From Nocardiopsis kunsanensis DSM 44524 (GTDB taxonomy: Bacteria > Actinomycetota > Actinomycetes > Streptosporangiales > Streptosporangiaceae), in assembly GCF_000340965.1 (NCBI RefSeq), contig NZ_ANAY01000016.1:1-64000 (forward strand): a DNA stretch of 64,000 nt, in the 5' to 3' direction. The notes below the pieces were generated by a model that was given only the letters and a program-made list of their open reading frames with translations, searched no databases and had not been told where the DNA came from. The position numbers were made by a program, and so were the translations under genes. Of the stretch, positions 35,428 to 44,585 are shown piece by piece. The number at the start of each line of letters is the position of its first letter. Positions within the stretch are counted from its first letter, which is position 1.

Positions 35428-36029
35428 GTGGGACCACGAACGACACCACCGTCCTCACCCGCGAGGATCCCCTTCTGGGCCGCTTCACCGTACGTCCTCT
35501 GGAGCCCGAGTCCGACCTCCCGATGCTGCACCGTTGGCTGACCGACCCCAAGTCGGAGTTCTGGTTGCTGACCGAGGCGAGTCAGGAGGAGGTCGCCCGC
35601 CAGTTCCGGGCCACGGTCGCCTCCGAGCACGAGTGGGCCTACATCGGCGAGTGGGAGGGCGAGCCCCGGTTCCTGGCGGAACTGTACGACCCCGCCCACA
35701 GCGAGCTGAAGGACGTGTACACGGTGCGGCCCGGCGACACGGGCATGCACTTCCTGGTCGCGCCGACCGACACCCCGGTCCCGGGGTTCACACGGTCGGT
35801 GATCACCACCGTCATGGAGTTGGCCTTCGCCGACCCCGGTACCGACCGGGTGGTGGTCGAACCGGACGTGCGCAACCGGCCCGTGCACGTGCTCAACACG
35901 GCGATGGGGTTCCACGTCGAACGCACGGTGTCCCTGGGCGAGAAGGAAGCCCACCTCGGTTTCTGCAGCCGAGACCAGTTCGCGGCCGCTACGGCGGCCG
36001 GCACGACCACGGGAGGGGACCGGCGATGA
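35424..36029 (+). CDS. desC: N-hydroxycadaverine acyltransferase (GNAT family, IucB/RhbD-like)
   Basis: A 201-aa GNAT-fold enzyme. In the pathway it transfers succinyl or acetyl groups from CoA to N-hydroxycadaverine, giving the hydroxamate. The start [22 protein letters not shown] and the end [22 protein letters not shown] are typical of siderophore acyltransferases. ATGA overlaps with desB and desD. Its acyl preference decides whether desferrioxamine E or B type products form, and cannot be read from sequence. Confidence 0.92.
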   Translation: MSGTTNDTTVLTREDPLLGRFTVRPLEPESDLPMLHRWLTDPKSEFWLLTEASQEEVARQFRATVASEHEWAYIGEWEGEPRFLAELYDPAHSELKDVYTVRPGDTGMHFLVAPTDTPVPGFTRSVITTVMELAFADPGTDRVVVEPDVRNRPVHVLNTAMGFHVERTVSLGEKEAHLGFCSRDQFAAATAAGTTTGGDRR

Positions 36030-37906
36030 GCATCAGCGCCCACCACGACCAGAAGCCCGCCGATCAGGAACGGGACGATTCCCCTACGGCCGTTGCCGTC
36101 CCCTACGGCGCCACACCCCAGGAAGCGACGGCTCACCTGACCCCGCAACTGTGGGAACGCGCCAACCGGCTGCTGGTGCGCAAGGCCCTGGCGGAGTTCA
36201 CGCACGAGCGCCTGCTGGAACCGGAACCGGCTGGTGGCGACCGGTACACGCTGAGCAGCGACACCGGCGACGCGGAGTACCGGTTCACCGCACGGGTCAT
36301 GGCTCTGGACCACTGGAAGGTCGACGCCGACAGCATCGAGCGGGTGGACCGTGCCGGCCGGGCCCTGCCGGTGGACGCCCTCGATCTGGTCCTGGACCTG
36401 CGTGAGACCCTCGGGCTCAGCGACGAGGTGCTGCCGGTCTATCTGGAGGAGATCACCAGCACCCTGGCCGGGAGCGTCTACCGCATGGCCGGCGGTCAGA
36501 AAAGCGCCGCCGAGTTGGCGCAGGCCGGGTTCCAGGAGATCGAGGCGGGGATGACCGAGGGCCACCCCTGTTTCGTCGCCAACAGCGGGCGGCTGGGTTT
36601 CGACGCCGCCGAGTACGCGGCCTTCGCCCCCGAAGCGGCCGCCCCGGTACGTCTGGTGTGGGTGGCGGCACGGCGATCGCTGACCGTCTTCACCTGCTCC
36701 GGCGATGTGGACCGCGAGCGGTTGCTGGCCGACGAGTTGGGCGCTCAGGTGCTGGGCTCCTTCGACGCGCAGATACGCGACCTGGGTCTGGACCCGGCCG
36801 ATTACCACCTGATCCCGGTACACCCGTGGCAATGGTGGAACCGCATCTCGGTCACCTTCGCTGCGGACGTGGCCCGCCGGGATCTGGTGTGTCTGGGACA
36901 CGCACCGGACGAGTACCGCGCCCAGCAGTCGATCCGGACCTTCTTCAACACCTCCTCGCCCGAACGGCACTACGTCAAGACGGCCCTGTCGGTGCTGAAC
37001 ATGGGGTTCCTCCGGGGGCTGTCGTCGGAGTACATGGAGGCCACGCCCGCCATCAACGACTGGGTCGCCGAGCTGGTGGAGGGCGATCCGGTCCTGGCTG
37101 CGACCGAGGTGGGGATCCTGCGGGAGCGGGCCGCGGTGGGCTACCGCACCGACCACTACGCGCGTGCGGCCACGAAGGGATCGCCGTACCTGAAGATGCT
37201 GGCGGGGCTCTGGCGCGAGAGTCCGGTCCCGCGTCTGGGGACGGGTGAGCGCCTGGCGACGATGGCGTCGCTGCTGCACACCGACGCCGAGGGGCGCTCG
37301 CTGGCGGCCGAGCTCATCGCGGAGTCTGGGCTGGATCCCACCGAATGGCTGCGACGGTACCTGGATGCGTACCTGGTGCCGCTGCTGCACTCCTACTACG
37401 CCCACGACCTGGTGTTCATGCCGCACGGCGAGAACGTCATCCTCGTGCTTCGCGACGGGGTACCCCAGCGCGTGTTGCTCAAGGACATCGCCGAGGAGAT
37501 CGCGGTGATGAGCGAGGACGCGGTGCTGCCGGAGGCAGTGGAGCGCATCCGGGCGGAGGTGCCCGAGGACAAGCGGCTGCTGTCACTGTTCACCGACGTC
37601 TTCGACTGTTTTCTGCGGTTCCTCAACGGGATCCTCACCGAAGAGGGAGTGGTGAGCGAGGACGAGTTCTGGTCGACGGTGGCGCGGTGCGTGGCCGACT
37701 ACCAGGACTCGGTGCCGCAGCTGGCGGAGAAGTTCGAGCGTGAGTCGTTGTTCGTGGACCGGTTCGCGCTGTCTTGCCTGAACCGGCTGCAGCTGCGTAA
37801 CAACAAGCAGATGGTGGATCTGCAGGATCCGGCCGGGGCCCTGCAGCTGGCCGGGGCTCTGGAGAATCCGCTCGCCCGGTTCCGTCCGGGCGGCGAGTCC
37901 CGGTAG
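36026..37906 (+). CDS. desD: NRPS-independent siderophore synthetase (IucA/IucC family)
   Basis: A 626-aa ATP-dependent synthetase that oligomerises and cyclises hydroxamate units. Conserved blocks: HPCFVANSGRLGF (ATP/substrate), LIPVHPWQWWNRIS, QQSIRTFFNTSSPERHYVKT, and EAVERIR...DVFDCFLRFLNG near the end. It starts with an ATGA overlap at 36026, about 30 residues longer than many DesD proteins because of a polar N-terminus. Last gene of the operon. No desE (binding protein) or desF (reductase) is adjacent; a Fec-type transporter is about 10 kb away. Confidence 0.93.
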   Translation: MSISAHHDQKPADQERDDSPTAVAVPYGATPQEATAHLTPQLWERANRLLVRKALAEFTHERLLEPEPAGGDRYTLSSDTGDAEYRFTARVMALDHWKVDADSIERVDRAGRALPVDALDLVLDLRETLGLSDEVLPVYLEEITSTLAGSVYRMAGGQKSAAELAQAGFQEIEAGMTEGHPCFVANSGRLGFDAAEYAAFAPEAAAPVRLVWVAARRSLTVFTCSGDVDRERLLADELGAQVLGSFDAQIRDLGLDPADYHLIPVHPWQWWNRISVTFAADVARRDLVCLGHAPDEYRAQQSIRTFFNTSSPERHYVKTALSVLNMGFLRGLSSEYMEATPAINDWVAELVEGDPVLAATEVGILRERAAVGYRTDHYARAATKGSPYLKMLAGLWRESPVPRLGTGERLATMASLLHTDAEGRSLAAELIAESGLDPTEWLRRYLDAYLVPLLHSYYAHDLVFMPHGENVILVLRDGVPQRVLLKDIAEEIAVMSEDAVLPEAVERIRAEVPEDKRLLSLFTDVFDCFLRFLNGILTEEGVVSEDEFWSTVARCVADYQDSVPQLAEKFERESLFVDRFALSCLNRLQLRNNKQMVDLQDPAGALQLAGALENPLARFRPGGESR

Positions 37907-37914
37907 GTGTGCCG

Positions 37915-37936
37915 GACCCGTCAACGGCGACGGGTC
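37915..37936. terminator. Hairpin between convergent desD and N-acetyltransferase genes
   Basis: An 8-bp perfect stem (GACCCGTC with GACGGGTC) and a 6-nt loop lie 8 nt after the desD stop. Confidence 0.55.
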
Positions 37937-37978
37937 ACGGCCTCGCGGTGTCCCTTCCCGGTTCGGCGTGTGCCGGAT

Positions 37979-38824
37979 TCAGGAAGGGGCGCCGACGTGC
38001 AGGTCGGCCACGGCCGCGTGCAGCTCTTCCCGCTCGGCGCCGGTCAGGGGCACGCCGAGCCGGTCCAGCCACTCTCCGAGCTCGCCCTCCCCGAGTTCAC
38101 GCTTGGTGGTGCGCGCACCGGGCCGGCGCACGGTGACGGTCCCCTGGGTGAGGGTCACGTGGCTACCTTCCACGAGGTGTCCGGACACGGTCAGCATGGT
38201 CCGGAAGGGCGAATCGCCGTGGGCGCTCACGTAATGGTTGGCCATGTCCACGTCCACAGGCCGTACGGGCAGTTCGTCCGTGGTGTGCTGGCGCTCCCAT
38301 GCGCCACGGGTCCAGCGCTGCAGTTCCCAGGAGACCGCTGTCTCCTCCACGACGCGGCGCACCCGGTGGGTCGCCCCGCCGTAGGTGTCCTGCGCCCCGT
38401 CACGCAGCTCGATCGGCCGCAGCAGTCCGGCGTCGAACCCGGGATCGGCCAACCACCGGCGCCCGTCCAGGACGATCTCCACGGCCATGTGGGCCCGTGC
38501 CGACTCCGTGGGGTCACCGACCCTCCCCAGGCGGCGCCGCACGTCGTAGCCGAGGCGTTCCAGTGCGGCAGCGAACAGGACACCGTGTTCGAAGCAGTAT
38601 CCGCCGCGGCCGCGTTCGAGGAACTTGCCGCTCACCGAGGCCAGATCGACGTGTGGGCCGTCGCCGAGCAGCACATCGATGTTGTCGAAGGTGAAAGCAC
38701 GTATGTGGGCCTCGGTCAGGCGGTCGAGGGTCGCGCGGTCAGGCACGTGCGCTTGCGTCCCCAGTCGTTCGTGGTAGGACCGCAGGTCCAGCGCTTCGGT
38801 GTTCCAAGGGTCCTCGTACCGCAT
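37979..38824 (-). CDS. Arylamine N-acetyltransferase
   Basis: A 281-aa NAT. The catalytic triad is complete: Cys77 in RGRGGYCFEHGVLF, His112 in SARAHMAVEI and Asp127 in RRWLADPGFD. NATs move an acetyl group from acetyl-CoA to aromatic amines or hydrazines; some close amide bonds in ansamycin-type biosynthesis. The ATG at 38824 has AGGAAGGAA upstream; the long open frame beyond it runs antisense to the next gene. Divergent from the AfsR-like regulator with a 141-nt shared promoter region, which may regulate it. Confidence 0.92.
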   Translation of the reverse strand: MRYEDPWNTEALDLRSYHERLGTQAHVPDRATLDRLTEAHIRAFTFDNIDVLLGDGPHVDLASVSGKFLERGRGGYCFEHGVLFAAALERLGYDVRRRLGRVGDPTESARAHMAVEIVLDGRRWLADPGFDAGLLRPIELRDGAQDTYGGATHRVRRVVEETAVSWELQRWTRGAWERQHTTDELPVRPVDVDMANHYVSAHGDSPFRTMLTVSGHLVEGSHVTLTQGTVTVRRPGARTTKRELGEGELGEWLDRLGVPLTGAEREELHAAVADLHVGAPS

Positions 38825-38965
38825 GGTCCCGTTCCTTCCTCTGGGGTGTGCCGACGTTCGGAATGTGGCCGGCGGGGGTTCTGGAAGGGTTCCGGTGACC
38901 TGTCGACCGGCCGGAAGGCGGGAACTGCGTGGACCCCGAACGGGTGTCCGTAGGAAGATGTGGGC

Positions 38966-41900
38966 ATGCGCATCGACGTGTTGGGGCAGCTGCGGCTGAG
39001 CACCGATTCCGGTGAAGAGGTGCCCGTCCCCGAACGCAAGGTCCGGCTGCTGTTGGCCCTCCTGGTTTCTCGACGGGGCGAGGCGGTGCCCGCCGACACG
39101 CTGGTCGAGCGGGTCTGGGGCGATGGCCGTGCCGCCCGGCCCACACGTGTGCTGCGGTCCAAGCTGTCCCAGATCAGGGCGGCTCTGGACCTGGCCGGGG
39201 ACGGCGGCCGGGGCCTGTTGGTCCACACCCCCGCGGGTTACCGGTTGGATCTTCCGTCCGGCACGGTGGACGCTGAGCGGTTCCGGGACCGGGTGGCGCG
39301 TGCACGCACCGCAGGGTCGGCGCGCGGGCGCGCGGACCTGTTGGGTGAGGCGTTGGCGCTGTGGCGGGGCGAGGCGTACGCGGATGTGGCCGACGAGCTC
39401 TGGCTCGCGCCCGACCTGGCCGCCCTGGAGGAGGCCCGGTTGAGCGCGGTCGAGGAGCAGGCCGAGGCTCTGGTGGAGGCAGGTGAATCCGAGGCAGCGG
39501 TGGAGCTGGCAGCCGCACCGGCGAAGGAGCACCCCACCCGGGAACGGCTCGTGGGTGCGCTGATGTCGGCCTTGTATCGGACGGGGCGCCAGCGGGACGC
39601 GTTGCTGCTGTTCGAGTCGTTGCGCGAACGCCTGGCCGAGGAACTCGGGGCCGACCCGGGTCCGCCACTGCGCACGCTCCACGAACGCATCCTGCGGCAC
39701 GATCCGGAACTGACCACCGCCTCTGGGACCGGTGTGCGTCCCGATCAGGGGTCGGAGTCGAGCGCCCGGGGCAGGTTGCCGTCCGAGATCTCACCGATCA
39801 TCGGGCGTGAGAAGGAGGCCGACGAGGTCGGCTGTTTCCTGGACAGAGGGCGGCTGCTGACGCTGACGGGGATCGGCGGGGTCGGCAAGACCCGGCTGGC
39901 GGTGCATGTGGCTCACTCATGGCGGGAGCGTTTTCCCCGGGGCGTGTGGTTCGTGGACCTGGCGGCGTTGCCGCCCTCTTCGAGGTTCTCTTCCGGCACC
40001 GAGCCGTGGGAGGTGGCCTACCGGGTGACCGATCTGGTCGCGGCCGCGATCGGACTCCCGGTTCGCACGGTGCCCGACGACTGCCTGTACCGGCTCGGGG
40101 ACGCGCTGGGTGAACACCCGTCGCTACTGGTCCTGGACAACTGTGAACACGTGGTGGAGGAGGCCGGCGCCTTCATCGGAGAGCTCTTGGAGATCGTGTC
40201 GGGGGTACGGGTACTCACCACCAGCCGGGAGCCGTTGAATCTTTCCGGCGAGCAGCGCTACGACCTGCGGCCGCTCGCCGTCACCGCCGGCGGCGAACCG
40301 GGTCCGGCCGTGCGGTTCTTCACCGAGCGTGCGCGTGCCGTGGACCCGGGTTTTGTCCTGGACGCGGAGACCGAACCGGTGGTGGAACGCGTCTGCCGTG
40401 CTCTGGACGGATTGCCGCTGGCGATGGAACTGGCCGCCAACCGGGTGCGTGCCCTGGCGGTGCACGAGCTGTCGGAGCGGTTGGCCGACCGGCTCAACCT
40501 GCTCTCCCGCCCGGGCGGTCGGGTACCGCGTCGGCAGCAGACGCTCAGGGCGATGATCGACTGGAGCTGGTTCTTACTGGACGGCGACGAACGCAGGGTT
40601 CTCCGACGTTTGTCGTTCTTCCGGGGCGATTTTTCCTTGGCCGCCGCAGAGGTGGTCTGTGCCGACCCCGACGACGCGGGGCCCGAGGGGGTGCCGGCTG
40701 CCAGGGTTCTGGATGTCCTGACCGGGTTGGTCGACCGCAGTCTGGTGACCTCGGAGCCCGTGGGCCGCGAGCGGCGTTTCGGGTTGCTCGAGTCCATCAG
40801 GATCTACGCGGCCGAGAAACTCACCGAGGCGGGCGAGCTCGAGGCGACCGGGCGGCGTCACCTGCGCCACTACACGGATCTGACCCGGCGGGCCGACACC
40901 GGTCTGCGCGGGCGTGACCAGCACGCATGGATGTGCCGGATGGACACCGAGCACGTGAATCTGCCTCAGGCCCTGGACACGGCTCTGGCCCACGAGGACG
41001 GCGCCCACGCAGTCGAACTGACGCTGGGAACGTTCTGGCACCAATGGATCACCGGACGCATGGCGCACCTGCGCGAGGACCTCGCGGCCGCGGTCGGACT
41101 GCCCGGCCCGCGCGGCGACCGCTTCGTCCGCGCGAATGCCCTGTCCGTGGCACTGGGCGTACACGAAGACCACGATCGGGCTGAAGAAGAGGTCGATCGG
41201 GCACTGTCCCTCTTCGGGCCCGGGTCACGGGTGGAGCGCGCCGAGGTCCAGTGGTTCGCCGGGCTGAGCCTCTTCACCGCGGGGCTCGAAGAGGCCGGCG
41301 AGCGCCACCTGTCGGAGGCGATCGTCACTCTCGACGAGCACGGTCGGGCTTGGGCTGCTGCGGTCGCGGTCTGCTACCGGAACTGGATGCGGCTGTCGGT
41401 GCACGGCCTCCTCCCCGAAAGGCTGCCCGACGGCCGTTCGGCCCGGGAGGTCCTGGAAGGGCTGGGCGACGACTGGGCCCTGGCCCAGAGCCTGGCCGTG
41501 GACCACCTCGAGGCCGAGGTGCGCGGCCGGCACGGCCGTGCGCGCGCGGTGGCCGAGCGGGCCTTGGAACTGTGCGAGGGCCTGGGTCTGCCGTCCGAAG
41601 CGTGCTGGTGGCGGGTGCGCTTGGCCATGTGCATGCTCCGTGGCGGTGAGGAGACCGAAGCCGTCGTTCTGCTGCGGCGGGCCAGGGAACAAGCGCGTGA
41701 ACTCGTCGACACCTACTGCCTGGGCTATGCCGACCTGGGCGAGGCGATGGCGGCGCGCCGGCACGGGGACATCGCCCGCGCCCGCCGGTGCATGGACCGC
41801 TGGACCGAGGTGGCACCGACCACCGGAACCGGTCCCCTCACCGGTCTGGAAGAGGGTTTCCTCGCACTGGACGAAGGCGACCCCGAGCGTGCAGCGGCGG

Positions 41901-42202
41901 TCCTGCGCGGTCTGCTCTCGCCGGTGCGGACCGCGGACGCAGCACCGGTCCTGGCCCGGGCACTCGAGTTGTGGGCCGGGGTCGCGGCGCTGGACGGCGA
42001 CCCGGTGCGTGCGGCCGAGGCCCTGGGCACGGCCGGGGCCGCACGCGCGGGTACCGCACCGAACATGCTGGAGCAAGCGGACCTGGAGCGTGTCCGGGCC
42101 CTGGCCGCGGATCGGGCCGGCGAGGGTTCCTTCGAGGCCGCGCTGGAACGGGGCCGGGGCATGGAGGCCGCCGACGTGCTGACCCTGGTCCTGCGTCGCT
42201 GA
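38966..42202 (+). CDS. AfsR/SARP-type regulator with BTAD, NB-ARC and TPR-like domains
   Basis: A 1078-aa regulator. Residues 1-95 are an OmpR-type winged-helix domain (IDVLGQLRLSTDSGEEVP to LLVHTPAGYRLDLP), and 100-245 a bacterial transcriptional activator domain. An NB-ARC-type STAND ATPase follows with Walker A GIGGVGKT (302-309) and Walker B-like SLLVLDNCEHVVEEAG, then a winged-helix and TPR-like helices to the end. Such proteins activate nearby genes by binding direct repeats upstream of -10 boxes. ATG 38966 with AGGAAG upstream is preferred to GTG 38960. Neighbours are NAT and FMN reductase; the true targets are unknown. Confidence 0.88.
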   Translation: MRIDVLGQLRLSTDSGEEVPVPERKVRLLLALLVSRRGEAVPADTLVERVWGDGRAARPTRVLRSKLSQIRAALDLAGDGGRGLLVHTPAGYRLDLPSGTVDAERFRDRVARARTAGSARGRADLLGEALALWRGEAYADVADELWLAPDLAALEEARLSAVEEQAEALVEAGESEAAVELAAAPAKEHPTRERLVGALMSALYRTGRQRDALLLFESLRERLAEELGADPGPPLRTLHERILRHDPELTTASGTGVRPDQGSESSARGRLPSEISPIIGREKEADEVGCFLDRGRLLTLTGIGGVGKTRLAVHVAHSWRERFPRGVWFVDLAALPPSSRFSSGTEPWEVAYRVTDLVAAAIGLPVRTVPDDCLYRLGDALGEHPSLLVLDNCEHVVEEAGAFIGELLEIVSGVRVLTTSREPLNLSGEQRYDLRPLAVTAGGEPGPAVRFFTERARAVDPGFVLDAETEPVVERVCRALDGLPLAMELAANRVRALAVHELSERLADRLNLLSRPGGRVPRRQQTLRAMIDWSWFLLDGDERRVLRRLSFFRGDFSLAAAEVVCADPDDAGPEGVPAARVLDVLTGLVDRSLVTSEPVGRERRFGLLESIRIYAAEKLTEAGELEATGRRHLRHYTDLTRRADTGLRGRDQHAWMCRMDTEHVNLPQALDTALAHEDGAHAVELTLGTFWHQWITGRMAHLREDLAAAVGLPGPRGDRFVRANALSVALGVHEDHDRAEEEVDRALSLFGPGSRVERAEVQWFAGLSLFTAGLEEAGERHLSEAIVTLDEHGRAWAAAVAVCYRNWMRLSVHGLLPERLPDGRSAREVLEGLGDDWALAQSLAVDHLEAEVRGRHGRARAVAERALELCEGLGLPSEACWWRVRLAMCMLRGGEETEAVVLLRRAREQARELVDTYCLGYADLGEAMAARRHGDIARARRCMDRWTEVAPTTGTGPLTGLEEGFLALDEGDPERAAAVLRGLLSPVRTADAAPVLARALELWAGVAALDGDPVRAAEALGTAGAARAGTAPNMLEQADLERVRALAADRAGEGSFEAALERGRGMEAADVLTLVLRR

Positions 42203-42314
42203 CGGGGTTCCGGGGACCGGTCGGGACGCCGGAGCCCCGGGAGAACCTTTCCGGAACCCTGCGGGGCGAGTGTCGCAGCGTCAGCACAGAACGACCTCCC
42301 GGAAGGACCGCACG

Positions 42315-42947
42315 TTGATTCCCGAGACACAGCGTTCCGCGCCTGCCCCCGCGAGCACACCCCTGCGAGTGGCCGTCATCATCGGCAGTGTCCGCAAGGA
42401 CCGTTTCGGTCCGGTCCCGGCCCGGTGGATCTCCGGACGGCTCGCTGCCCGACCGGGTCTGGAAGCGGAGACGGTCGACCTGGCCGAGTACGGGCTGCCT
42501 CCCGTACTCAACGGCAACGACCCGGGCGAGCCGCTGCCCGAACCGGTCGAGGCACTGGGTGAGCGGTTGCAGTGGGCCGATGCCTTCGTGGTGGTGACCC
42601 CGGTCTACAACCGCAGCTATCCGGCCTCGCTGAAGACCGTCATCGACTGGTTCCACGAGGAGTGGACGGCCAAGCCCATCGGGTTCGTCTCCTACGGCGG
42701 CATGACCGGCGGGGTGCAGGCGGTGGAGCACCTGCGCGGGGTCTTCGCCGAGTTCAACACGGTCTCCCCGCGTGAAGCGGTGCTGTTCCCGAACTTCTGG
42801 GAGGCCTTCGACCAAGATGGACGCCCGGTGGAGGCCGAGGCCGTCTCCGGGGTGACGGAGGTCTTCCTCGATCAGCTCCTGTGGTGGACCCGTGCGCTGC
42901 GGCGGGCCCGCGTGGAATCCCCCTTCCCCGCGGAGGGCGAGCTGTGA
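42315..42947 (+). CDS. NADPH-dependent FMN reductase (flavodoxin-like fold)
   Basis: A 210-aa flavoprotein. LRVAVIIGSVRKDRFGPVPARWI is the FMN phosphate loop, and WADAFVVVTPVYNRSYPASLKTVIDWF is the second flavin-binding region of the SsuE/ChrR/azoreductase-like family. It reduces FMN, quinones or chromate-like acceptors with NADPH. The TTG start at 42315 has GGAAGGA 7 nt upstream; the frame is open further upstream. It follows the AfsR-like gene by 112 nt and converges on aztA 22 nt away. Confidence 0.86.
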   Translation: MIPETQRSAPAPASTPLRVAVIIGSVRKDRFGPVPARWISGRLAARPGLEAETVDLAEYGLPPVLNGNDPGEPLPEPVEALGERLQWADAFVVVTPVYNRSYPASLKTVIDWFHEEWTAKPIGFVSYGGMTGGVQAVEHLRGVFAEFNTVSPREAVLFPNFWEAFDQDGRPVEAEAVSGVTEVFLDQLLWWTRALRRARVESPFPAEGEL

Positions 42948-42969
42948 GTCCCCCGGGGACCGGACGGCC

Positions 42970-43617
42970 TCAGGATGCGGTTTCCTCGCTGAGGTGTCCG
43001 CCGTGCAGGCGCAGGACCCGGTCGGCGCCGCGCACCTCGTCGGCGGCGTGGGTGGCCACGAGGACTGCGCGGCCCCGGTCGCGTTCCTCCGTGAGCACAC
43101 GCGCGATGGCGGCGCGCGCGTCGGTGTCCAGTCCGGTGGAGGGCTCGTCCAGGAGCAGCAGGTCGGCCTCCTGCGCCAGGCCCTGAGCGACGAGCACCCG
43201 CTGGCGCTGGCCTCCCGAGAGCGTGTGGAGGGCCCGCCCGGCCAGGTCGGCGACGTCGAGCCGGTCCAGGCAGTGTGCGACGGCCTCGTGGTCCTCGCGC
43301 CGCAGGCGCCGCCAGGCACCGCGGCGGGCCCAGCGTCCCATGCGCACGGTCTGGAGGACGGTGAGCGGTAGCGCATCGGGTACCGCACTGCGCTGAGGCA
43401 CGAACGCGGGCCGTTGCGGCCCCTCGTGCTGGACGCGGCCGGCGCGCGGGGGGTGGGTCCCGGCCAGCACCCCGAGCAGGGTCGATTTTCCGGATCCGTT
43501 GTCGCCGACCAGGGCGGTGACGGCCCCTGCCCGGAGGTCGAGGGTCGCACCGCACAGGACGTCGGTCCCGTCGTGTCCGGCGTGCACCGCGTCCAGGCGC
43601 ACCCGTGTCGTGGTCAT
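42970..43617 (-). CDS. aztA: Zinc ABC transporter ATP-binding protein
   Basis: A 215-aa ABC ATPase of the manganese/zinc cluster. Walker A is LVGDNGSGKSTLLG, the signature HTLSGGQRQRVLVAQ, Walker B DLLLLDEPSTGLD and the switch His in VATHAADEV. The start ATG 43617 has GGAG upstream. It is divergent from the permease aztB with a Zur box between, whereas in most loci ATPase and permease are co-directional. The binding protein and chaperone genes follow aztB. Confidence 0.9.
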   Translation of the reverse strand: MTTTRVRLDAVHAGHDGTDVLCGATLDLRAGAVTALVGDNGSGKSTLLGVLAGTHPPRAGRVQHEGPQRPAFVPQRSAVPDALPLTVLQTVRMGRWARRGAWRRLRREDHEAVAHCLDRLDVADLAGRALHTLSGGQRQRVLVAQGLAQEADLLLLDEPSTGLDTDARAAIARVLTEERDRGRAVLVATHAADEVRGADRVLRLHGGHLSEETAS

Positions 43618-43646
43618 GGTGATCTCCGCTCCGCATCCGACTTGCA

Positions 43647-43665
43647 AATGATAACGGTTTTCATT
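43647..43665. promoter_or_regulatory. Zur box in the divergent aztA-aztB promoter
   Basis: AATGATAACGGTTTTCATT is a near-perfect 19-bp inverted repeat with the TGATAAC/GTTTTCA core of actinobacterial Zur sites. It lies 15 nt before the aztB start and 29 nt before aztA, so zinc-bound Zur would block both promoters. The patch is AT-rich in GC-rich surroundings. Confidence 0.85.
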
Positions 43666-43679
43666 GTAAAGTATCGGTC

Positions 43680-44585
43680 ATGGAAGCACTGATCGGGCCC
43701 TTCGAGGTCACCTTCGTCCAGCGCGCCCTGTGGGGCGGTGTTCTGGTGTCACTGACCTGTGCACTCGCGGGAACGTGGGTGGTACTGCGCGGCATGGCCT
43801 TCTTCGGTGAGGCCGTCTCCCACGGCATGCTCCCGGGCGTGGCCCTGGCTTCCCTGCTCGGCGGGAGTGTCTTCGTCGGGGGTGTGCTGGCCGCGGGCGC
43901 CATGGCCGCCGGGGTCACCGTGCTCAGCCGATCGCCCCGGCTGTCCAGGGACACCAGCATCGGGCTGCTCTTCGTCGGCATGCTCTCGGTCGGTGTCATC
44001 GTGGTCTCGCACTCGCGGTCCTTCGCCGTGGACCTGACCGCGTTCCTGTTCGGGGACGTGCTCGCCGTGACCTCGCGCGACCTCGTGCACCTGCTCCTCG
44101 CACTCGCGGCGGTCGCGATCATCGCACTCGTGGGGCACCGTTCCTTCCTCGCCTTGGCCTTCGACCCGCGCAAGGCCCACACCCTGGGCCTCTCCCCCCG
44201 CTGGGCCCACGCTGCGCTCCTGACCCTGGTCACCCTGGCGGTGGTGGCGTCCTTCCACGTGGTCGGCACCCTGCTCGTCTTCGGCATGCTCATCGCCCCA
44301 CCCGCCACGGCGGTGCTGTGGGCCCGCACCGTGCCGGGCATCATGCTCGGCTCGGCCGTGCTCGGGTGCGCCGCGACCTACGTGGGCCTGCTCGTGTCCT
44401 GGCACGTCGGAACCGCCGCCGGGGCCACCATCACCACCACCGCCGTCGGGTTCTTCCTCGTCTCGGCCCTGGCCGCACACGTGCGCGGATCACTGACCCG
44501 GCGCGCCACAGCACCCACCGCCCCGCCCGTGCCCGCCGGCCCCGAGAAGGAGGCGGCCCGCACCGAGAGGATCCCCGCACCGTGA
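43680..44585 (+). CDS. aztB: Zinc ABC transporter permease
   Basis: A 301-aa multi-helix integral membrane protein of the ABC-3 (ZnuB/MntB) family. Typical segments: VSLTCALAGTWVVLRGMAFFGEAVSHGMLPG, ALAAVAIIALVGHRSFLALAFDP and FHVVGTLLVFGMLIAPPATA. About eight to nine hydrophobic helices are visible, with a short cytoplasmic tail rich in Ala, Pro and Arg. The ATG at 43680 lies just behind the Zur box, so the leader is very short. Its stop overlaps the next GTG (GTGA). Confidence 0.92.
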   Translation: MEALIGPFEVTFVQRALWGGVLVSLTCALAGTWVVLRGMAFFGEAVSHGMLPGVALASLLGGSVFVGGVLAAGAMAAGVTVLSRSPRLSRDTSIGLLFVGMLSVGVIVVSHSRSFAVDLTAFLFGDVLAVTSRDLVHLLLALAAVAIIALVGHRSFLALAFDPRKAHTLGLSPRWAHAALLTLVTLAVVASFHVVGTLLVFGMLIAPPATAVLWARTVPGIMLGSAVLGCAATYVGLLVSWHVGTAAGATITTTAVGFFLVSALAAHVRGSLTRRATAPTAPPVPAGPEKEAARTERIPAP

